DNA from: Thiorhodospira sibirica ATCC 700588
GTDB taxonomy: Bacteria; Pseudomonadota; Gammaproteobacteria; Ectothiorhodospirales; Ectothiorhodospiraceae
Reading direction: 5' to 3'
Assembly (NCBI RefSeq): GCF_000227725.2
Contig: NZ_MU255056.1
Location: 1,883,329 to 1,947,328 of the forward strand
Length of the DNA: 64,000 nucleotides
The translations under genes were made by a program, and so were the position numbers. The notes under the pieces were generated by a model. That model had not been told where the DNA came from, ran no database searches, and was given only the letters and a program-made list of their open reading frames with translations. This document shows positions 58,562 through 64,000 of the stretch, piece by piece (the first letter of the stretch is position 1; the number at the start of each line of letters is the position of its first letter).

Positions 58562-60301
58562 TTAGGAGGGAATGTGGAGTTGTGCCGCGATCCAGGCCGG
58601 CACGGGTTGCGTTAATGGGCGCAAAGCAAACAACGATGCCGGGATTGGCTGTTGGCTTCGTATCAGTGCTTGGGACATCTCAGGCAATCGCCCCACACTA
58701 AAACTCAAATCACTGGTCAATTGATCGCCTGCACCGTAATAGTCTATATCCCATTGTATTTTTAACACAACATCAAACCCATCGCCCAGCATCTGATGAC
58801 AATAGTCCTCGACTGAATCAACCATCGGGCTTTCTTCACCAAACGCCGTTTCAATGCGCCCTGAGCCAAGCGGATCCACGCGATGCTGCTGAGTGATTGC
58901 AAATGCTTTGTAGTCATAGGTATTCATGGCAAGTTTGCGTACATATTCAAATGTCGCAAACGCCTCACTACCATCACTAAAATAGTATTCTTTAAGTTGA
59001 CGGTGCCGTCGCAATTCTAAGCCATGGGCGGCTAAAGCCTGTTGTACAAACGGCTCAACATCAGCAACAGCAAGCGTGTAGTAGTATGCGGTCTCTTGGT
59101 GGGTGAGGTAGTGCTCACGAATAATAATCGGGCTGTGATCACCAAAGCGCCGCGCCATGTCCGCAATGTATGCAGTCCCCGATTCGATGGCCTCCCCCAG
59201 GCTGACAGCCCGTAAATCAACGGCATACTGTGGGTTAAGGAAACACGAAAAATAGCGCAATTCAGCAGTAAAGTTGACATCACGGTTGAGCTGACACAGA
59301 TTGCAACCACGGCTACAGGTGCAGCTTTGCAGTTCAACAAGCAACGGGGTATCTCGATAACGATAGACAGTGCGCCGCAACCCCGTGTTTAACAGCGTCA
59401 GTTGCTCACCAAGCTGGTCTCTCAGTGCCTCAAGCCGATAGTAATAAGGATAAAACGCCTTGAGCTTTTGAGTAATCAGTAACTCAAGAAATTTAATCCG
59501 ATGCGCACCACACATCAGCGCATACTCAAAAATTTGGTCAAGCTGCTCGGGGGTTGTGTTAATCTCTTTCAGCAATACAAAATTGAGTTTGAAGGGAATC
59601 GCCGCTGCTTGCAAAGCGGCGAGATGCTGCTGAACACGCAAGAGATCATTGCGTTGACTTGCGGAGGATTGGGAATCAGGGTGTACAATTCTATTATAAA
59701 CAACAGGATCCAGACTATGCATCGAAAGGTTAAAACGAATTTTTCCCGAGTATTTTTTTAACCCCTCAAGAAACGCTGCATTTAAAGCCCGTCCGTTGCT
59801 CACAAATTTTATATCTGGACGATAATCGATGCGCTGCATGTAGTCTAAACAACGCAGAATCTGTCGCCATTTCAGCAATGGCTCCCCGCCCGTAAAGGTT
59901 AAATCGTTATATCCCAACCCCTGAAGCTGATCCAAGACCTTAAATAACGCCTGATCCTCTGCTTCTTGGCGGACATGCTCCATATCCAGCCCTTCTTCGT
60001 GACAAAAAAAACAGCGGTAGTTGCATTTCTCAGTGATCGAGAACCGTGCCGAGCGGCGACGCGACAGAGATTTTGTGTATTCACGCGGGGCTGAGCGCCG
60101 ATAATCCAACCGCTCTAGCCGATGGGTAGGGATTACAACATCAGGATCAAATATCAGCGTGAGCGCGGTGATCTGTTGCGATCTTAACGACAATTCCAGC
60201 TTCACCAATTCAGGCAACACATCCTGAATGTCGCCCTGCTTCACCTGCACCCGAACATGATCAAGCGTTTGATCAAGTATCCAATTCATAAAAATTAGCA
60301 T
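58562..60301 (-). CDS. Radical SAM protein (MoaA/SPASM-like) with C-terminal CYTH-like domain
   Basis: A roughly 579-residue protein. An N-terminal region of about 85 residues of unknown fold precedes the radical SAM core: CNYRCFFC (Cys near 93, 97, 100), NDLTFTGGEPLLKWRQILRC, FNLSMHSLDP. Extra cysteines CTCSRGCNLC (about 327-336) and C353 suggest an auxiliary Fe-S cluster. From about residue 405 comes a second domain: TAYYYTLAVADVEPFVQQAL AAHGLELRRHRQLKEYYFSD then RIETAFGEESPMVDSVEDYC and VVLKIQWDIDYY. This layout resembles CYTH (CyaB/thiamine triphosphatase) proteins, but the ExExK motif is missing. Substrate unknown. It lies downstream of the cmr operon, behind a terminator hairpin. The start is uncertain (ATG 60301 or 60289). 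Confidence 0.65.
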   Translation of the reverse strand: MLIFMNWILDQTLDHVRVQVKQGDIQDVLPELVKLELSLRSQQITALTLIFDPDVVIPTHRLERLDYRRSAPREYTKSLSRRRSARFSITEKCNYRCFFCHEEGLDMEHVRQEAEDQALFKVLDQLQGLGYNDLTFTGGEPLLKWRQILRCLDYMQRIDYRPDIKFVSNGRALNAAFLEGLKKYSGKIRFNLSMHSLDPVVYNRIVHPDSQSSASQRNDLLRVQQHLAALQAAAIPFKLNFVLLKEINTTPEQLDQIFEYALMCGAHRIKFLELLITQKLKAFYPYYYRLEALRDQLGEQLTLLNTGLRRTVYRYRDTPLLVELQSCTCSRGCNLCQLNRDVNFTAELRYFSCFLNPQYAVDLRAVSLGEAIESGTAYIADMARRFGDHSPIIIREHYLTHQETAYYYTLAVADVEPFVQQALAAHGLELRRHRQLKEYYFSDGSEAFATFEYVRKLAMNTYDYKAFAITQQHRVDPLGSGRIETAFGEESPMVDSVEDYCHQMLGDGFDVVLKIQWDIDYYGAGDQLTSDLSFSVGRLPEMSQALIRSQQPIPASLFALRPLTQPVPAWIAAQLHIPS

Positions 60302-60457
60302 CAAGATAGATTAGAAAAAACGCTGTTTGTTCAATCAAGAATCGATGGTTAGCAATGATTTGTGATTCCTCTGCGATCAATCAATGACTGATTGAAAAAC
60401 TGGCGTGGTGCGGGTCAATCCCCTCAAATTCGGATCTTAATTTCAAGTTTAGCCCTT

Positions 60458-60486
60458 CAAACACGGCGGGGCAAGCGCCGTGTTTG
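60458..60486 (-). terminator. Hairpin after the cmr operon
   Basis: CAAACACGGCG (60458-60468) pairs perfectly with CGCCGTGTTTG (60476-60486), 11 bp with a 7-nt loop. It begins 10 bp after the cmr6 stop, so it probably ends that transcript before the radical SAM gene. Confidence 0.7.
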
Positions 60487-60495
60487 AGTCCATTG

Positions 60496-61533
60496 TCAAT
60501 CCCCGTAAATCGCCCTCGCCTGTTTGGCTGACTTGCCGGGTGGATCATCCCACCAGCCTTGTGCTTGCCAACGCGAGCGAATGTCCTCCAGCGCCTCAGC
60601 TTTGAGCGCCGGATCAGTCAGCGCTGCCCATTCCGCTGCCAATCCCTTGCTCCGCAGCACCTCGTCAGGCTTGGTTCTGTTCTGTTGGGCCAGACGGGCG
60701 AGGGTATCATCCACCCAAGCGCAGACTGGCCCGGCGGGGATTTTGGATTGCGGATCAAACAGCCCATAGCCAGTGCGGGTTTTAGCGCCGATGCCGCGTT
60801 CTGACAGCGCAGTAATAAGCATCTTTTCAGCTAAATCCAACCAGCCAAATCTTTCCGGCGGTCCTTCCAGCACGAACAGGAAGCGTCCCTGCACGCCAAT
60901 CTGGGCATTGGGAATCGGGCTATCAAAATCGGTCGCACAGTTCTTTTGCCCTTCGCTGCCGTAATAGTCCGGATGGTGCGTGGTCACGATCTCTTCCACC
61001 AGTGGACGCTCAGCAGAATCAGGCACCCACCAGGCATCGTGAAAAGTCACCAATCCCGATAATCCTTGTGAATCAGAAGTGCCTGGTGTCGGATCAGCCT
61101 CCGTACCAAAAAGTTCGGCGACCACCTCGGGGTGTTGAACGGCAAATGGACTACCACACACTTGCGCTCGCACTACGCCCTTGATACTCGACCCAGGAAT
61201 GTACGGCATCCCATAAACATGATGGATCGCACACCCCGTCTCTAGCATCCCGCCGCCCGTCAGACCAATCAACAGCCGCCCTTCAAGCCCCAAGATAAGC
61301 TGACGAAAGCGCAGTTGATCGGCGGTTATTGTGCGCCACCGCTGATAGGCGTTAGCGTAAAAAGGCGAAGACTTGATACTGCAAATGCGCTGAATGTGCT
61401 TTGTCTTAGCTTCTTTATTCTCTTCGCTGTACTCTTCAAACCCGCGTTGGATCAGCAGCCCGGGATGCGCATTAGTGTTTGTACGATCACTATAGAGCGG
61501 GCGCAATGCCTCGCGCATGAGTTGGGTCGCCAT
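60496..61533 (-). CDS. cmr6: CRISPR type III-B RAMP protein Cmr6
   Basis: A 345-residue RAMP subunit that caps the Cmr ribonucleoprotein backbone. The family signature is YGMPYIPGSSIKGVVRAQVC, with LLIGLTGGGMLETGCAIHHV before it and the glycine-rich GIGAKTRTGYGLFDP near residue 252. PNAQIGVQGRFLFVLEGPP is also typical. AGGAGG overlapping the cmr5 stop precedes ATG 61533. It is the last gene of the visible operon. Confidence 0.92.
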   Translation of the reverse strand: MATQLMREALRPLYSDRTNTNAHPGLLIQRGFEEYSEENKEAKTKHIQRICSIKSSPFYANAYQRWRTITADQLRFRQLILGLEGRLLIGLTGGGMLETGCAIHHVYGMPYIPGSSIKGVVRAQVCGSPFAVQHPEVVAELFGTEADPTPGTSDSQGLSGLVTFHDAWWVPDSAERPLVEEIVTTHHPDYYGSEGQKNCATDFDSPIPNAQIGVQGRFLFVLEGPPERFGWLDLAEKMLITALSERGIGAKTRTGYGLFDPQSKIPAGPVCAWVDDTLARLAQQNRTKPDEVLRSKGLAAEWAALTDPALKAEALEDIRSRWQAQGWWDDPPGKSAKQARAIYGD

Positions 61534-61536
61534 CCT

Positions 61537-61941
61537 TTACACCTCCTGCTCGGTGCTGTCATCGCCAGTCGCCGTCACCCGCAACACCCCTTGCACATAG
61601 CGTTTGATCCAGCCCGAGGCCTCCAGCGCTGCACGAGTGTATTTCAGGGTTTGGGCAAGATTGGCGTTGATGATCTCCCTATGCAAATCCTCGCCGTTGG
61701 CGACATCATCAAGCGCTCTACCAGCACGCAGCACGGTATTCAGATCATCAAGCACTAACAAATGCTCGGGGGCACTGCTGCCTTTCGCCAACAAAAAGCC
61801 CGTCGCCTGTGCCAAGCCATTCTGCAAAATCATGCCAGGCAGCTTGTGCGCAATCGCCCCGTACTTTTGCTTATTGGCTTCGCTGTGACGCGCCTCGACA
61901 CACTGATACGCCGCCGTTGCAACGCGATGACTCCGAATCAT
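61537..61941 (-). CDS. cmr5: CRISPR type III-B small subunit Cmr5
   Basis: A 134-residue helical small subunit. MIRSHRVATAAYQCVEARHS, KYGAIAHKLPGMILQNGLAQ ATGFLLAKG and the late ASGWIKRYVQGVLRVT match the Cmr5 pattern (K.. .+..LP..I..NGL...L.F). It overlaps the cmr4 stop by 4 bp (ATGA) and is followed by cmr6 after 3 bp. Confidence 0.92.
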   Translation of the reverse strand: MIRSHRVATAAYQCVEARHSEANKQKYGAIAHKLPGMILQNGLAQATGFLLAKGSSAPEHLLVLDDLNTVLRAGRALDDVANGEDLHREIINANLAQTLKYTRAALEASGWIKRYVQGVLRVTATGDDSTEQEV

Positions 61942-62816
61942 GCCGCCCCCTCCTGAATCAGCAGCCGCACCAAGCCGCGCCCCACACCCGCCTGACCGCC
62001 CAGTTGCAGCAAGGCCGACCCTTTGGGCAGTGCTTGAGCCAGCTCAGCCCGCGACAGCTTGTTCTGTGGATTGTTGGAATCACTCAGCGCATACAGCCCC
62101 CACAACACCGACTCGGCGGGCAGATGCTCCTCAAACCACAGCGCGCCCTGTTTGACCGTTCCCGTGTCCTGGTCGATGCTGATGCGGGTGCGCAGTTCGG
62201 TCGCGGTCTCGCTCAGATAACCCAAGATGTTATCCGGCAGAATGGCAAAGCGTTGGATAAAATCAGTCTGCCCGCTGGCATCATCAGGATGAATCTGTGC
62301 CGCAATGGTCTTAGCCCATTCTTGAGTCAACGCATGGCGCTGTGTGTTCAGATCAAGGTCTTCGAGCACCAAAGTGTTGTCAAGCAGATTGACCGAATCA
62401 GTTGGCACCCACGCCGTGTTTTCTGAAACCGCTTTGGGAATCTCAGGCACCTGGATCCCAACATCCGCCAGATCACGCCGATAGCGACGCAAAATAAACG
62501 GCGAGCTGACATAGCACACAATCCCCGCCAGCGCCCGCACGGGCATGACCAACAGATGCGCATCGCCCACCGTCAGCGCCCCGGCAAAACTGCTGGCGTT
62601 GTCTTTGGGATTGCGCGGACCAAACAACAGCGATTCCAGTTCGCCATGATGCAGGCCAACCTCCTGCCGCAACACCCCACGCAACGACGAGCCAGGAACA
62701 ATCGGCAGTTGCGTGGCGCGAGCGCGGGCGATGGGCAAATCCACCACGCCAACCGACTGACCAGTGCCACAATGCAGCGCCGAGAGGGTATGCAGATGAA
62801 ATAGATGTGAGTTCAT
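61938..62816 (-). CDS. cmr4: CRISPR type III-B RAMP protein Cmr4
   Basis: A 292-residue backbone subunit and target-RNA nuclease. The start is at ATG 62816 (MNSHLFHLHTLSALHCGTGQ); the longer frame runs into cmr3. The catalytic aspartate of the family is present as D26 in SVGVVDLPIARARATQLPIV, followed by PGSSLRGVLRQEVG. QGALWFEEHLPAESVLWG and LLQLGGQAGVGRGLVRL complete the family pattern. It begins 11 bp after the cmr3 stop. Confidence 0.93.
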   Translation of the reverse strand: MNSHLFHLHTLSALHCGTGQSVGVVDLPIARARATQLPIVPGSSLRGVLRQEVGLHHGELESLLFGPRNPKDNASSFAGALTVGDAHLLVMPVRALAGIVCYVSSPFILRRYRRDLADVGIQVPEIPKAVSENTAWVPTDSVNLLDNTLVLEDLDLNTQRHALTQEWAKTIAAQIHPDDASGQTDFIQRFAILPDNILGYLSETATELRTRISIDQDTGTVKQGALWFEEHLPAESVLWGLYALSDSNNPQNKLSRAELAQALPKGSALLQLGGQAGVGRGLVRLLIQEGAA

Positions 62817-62826
62817 TGAGTGTATC

Positions 62827-64000
62827 CTAATCAATCGGAGTCCAAGGAGCGGGCAACGCCAAGGCGAAGCCATCGCGGCGGTCTTGTTCATGGTCACACA
62901 GGCTGGCCAGCCACAGCGGAGCCAGCGCCTCGGGGGTGGTCGGTTCGAGCAGGCGGAACCAGTAGGTCGCTCCGGCCCCCACCAGCTTGCGGGTCGGGCG
63001 CGGTTGCTGTGGCTGTGCCGCTAAATCCCAGCCCGAATGTGGCTGCCAGCGCTCGACGGCGGCGGCGACCAGTTGCAGCCGCACACCGGGAGCGATCGGC
63101 GGCTCGCCGGTCAGCGTTGCATCGAGCCAGTCGGGGCGATAGCCCGCCTGGAACACGCCGGGCGTGAGCAGCGTCAGGGTCAGACCGCCGGCCTTTTGGA
63201 TATCCTGGAACCAGGTGTCCGACGGAGTCGGCCAGACTGTCTCCGGTTCCGGATGCAGCCGTGCCAGCCGTCGTTCCCCGCCCAGATGCACCACACCCGC
63301 CGATAGCGGCGCGGCACAGCGTGCCAGCAGGCGCAAACGCGGCGCGTCTGATTGTTTCAGCCCCAGATTATCCGGCTCTAAATCCAGCCCCTCGGTTTGA
63401 AACAATTGCCCGGTCGCAGCGGCCAGTGTGGCGGAGTTGATCGCCACATGAGTGCGCCGCTCCCCTTTGGGTGGCGACCAGCCGCGTTCAGTTAACTCTT
63501 GATGAGCTCGCGGCTTGCCCTGACGAAACGCCAGCAAATCTTCAAAGTCCCACCACGCCGGGCCTGTGCTGGCCTTGCCCCGGATCGTCTCAGACAGCCG
63601 CAACGGGCGCAGTCCTTCGGGCAAATCCGCACCACAGCCATTCTCAAGGCGGCCTGGCTCTAAACGCAGACACTTGGCCTCCGCGCCATGCCCAAAATAG
63701 TGCGCATCGGCTGGCTTAGGCACCAGATGGTTGATGATTTTCCCGGTATCATCGACCCGCACCACCAATGATCCGGCAATGGATTGTTCGGTTAGCGACT
63801 GGTCAAAAGGCGTGTCATGTTCTCGCGCCCAGGCGGTACGCAGACAGCCTGCTAGTGTCGAAGGCGGCGGGAAACGTGCGGGATCAGCACCAGTCTGATC
63901 ATCAAACGGCCGCCCTGAACGCACGATCAATGGAGCCAATGGCTCCAGACTCACCACCGGGCTAGGGGGAAGTGTGTGCTGCGACTGCTGCAATACCACG
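62827..64000 (-). CDS. cmr3: CRISPR type III-B RAMP protein Cmr3, possibly cut at its start by the window edge
   Basis: At least 390 residues. This subunit binds the crRNA 5' tag and contacts Cmr2. SLEPLAPLIVRSGRPFDDQT is the typical Cmr3 opening, then FPPPSTLAGCLRTAWAREHD. The middle has THVAINSATLAAATGQLFQT and the end RRDGFALALPAPW. A GTG at 63999 could be the start, but the frame is open to the edge and a start further right cannot be excluded. cmr2 (Cas10) would be expected next, beyond the window. No CRISPR array is present here. Confidence 0.9.
   Translation of the reverse strand, partial: VVLQQSQHTLPPSPVVSLEPLAPLIVRSGRPFDDQTGADPARFPPPSTLAGCLRTAWAREHDTPFDQSLTEQSIAGSLVVRVDDTGKIINHLVPKPADAHYFGHGAEAKCLRLEPGRLENGCGADLPEGLRPLRLSETIRGKASTGPAWWDFEDLLAFRQGKPRAHQELTERGWSPPKGERRTHVAINSATLAAATGQLFQTEGLDLEPDNLGLKQSDAPRLRLLARCAAPLSAGVVHLGGERRLARLHPEPETVWPTPSDTWFQDIQKAGGLTLTLLTPGVFQAGYRPDWLDATLTGEPPIAPGVRLQLVAAAVERWQPHSGWDLAAQPQQPRPTRKLVGAGATYWFRLLEPTTPEALAPLWLASLCDHEQDRRDGFALALPAPWTPID

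Overview
The window looks like a chromosomal segment of a gammaproteobacterium. The evidence is gene order: dapA-bamC, ispE/tRNA-Gln/prs/rplY/pth, ilvI-ilvH-ilvC next to a psd-like gene and pssA, gltX followed by tRNA-Ala and tRNA-Glu, and a full 14-gene nuoA-N operon. A pyruvate:ferredoxin oxidoreductase (porCAB), a HemW-type radical SAM protein and a probable ferrosome locus suggest at least part of its life is anoxic. I cannot name the genus. The DNA is moderately GC-rich and crowded with small palindromic repeats and broken insertion sequences.

Layout. 1-990: a cut-off IS607-type recombinase and a decayed nuclease-like gene. 990-7000, minus strand: ispB, pssA, a psd-like gene, ilvC, ilvH, ilvI. 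7200-7630: relic of an IS200/IS605-type element with an omega-RNA-like right end. 7668-9755: ppk1. 9950-14150: two convergent units, each behind the same Fur-box-like 14-mer, encoding an HMA-like protein, a P1B-type ATPase, three small membrane proteins (two with Pro/Tyr/His-rich tails, one MamC-like) and a 40-residue basic peptide; this matches a ferrosome (fez) cluster. 14470-15620: nested IS5-family wreckage. 16077-23762, plus strand: dapA, bamC, porC-porA-porB, a CHASE2 adenylate cyclase and a lipoprotein. 24083-33669: a lysine 2,3-aminomutase-like radical SAM enzyme, an hsdS fragment, aguB, guaB with a 365-residue intein, a Cys-repeat secreted protein, hemW and a 5'-nucleotidase-type lipoprotein. 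33715-37025, minus: pth, rplY, prs, tRNA-Gln, ispE. 37486-53232, minus: nuoN to nuoA. 53681-58233: a possible small ORF, two tRNAs, gltX and leuS. 58562-64000, minus: a radical SAM protein with a CYTH-like tail and a type III-B CRISPR effector operon (cmr3-cmr4-cmr5-cmr6) running off the right edge.

Three observations stand out. First, the probable Fur-controlled ferrosome locus. Second, three families of palindromic elements that occupy every loose junction of the nuo operon and are also inserted in frame inside nuoC, nuoG and nuoL, much like Rickettsia palindromic elements. Third, a GuaB intein placed beside the catalytic cysteine whose splicing motifs look intact while both homing-endonuclease motifs have lost their acidic residue. 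All calls come from reading the sequence; no database search was run.
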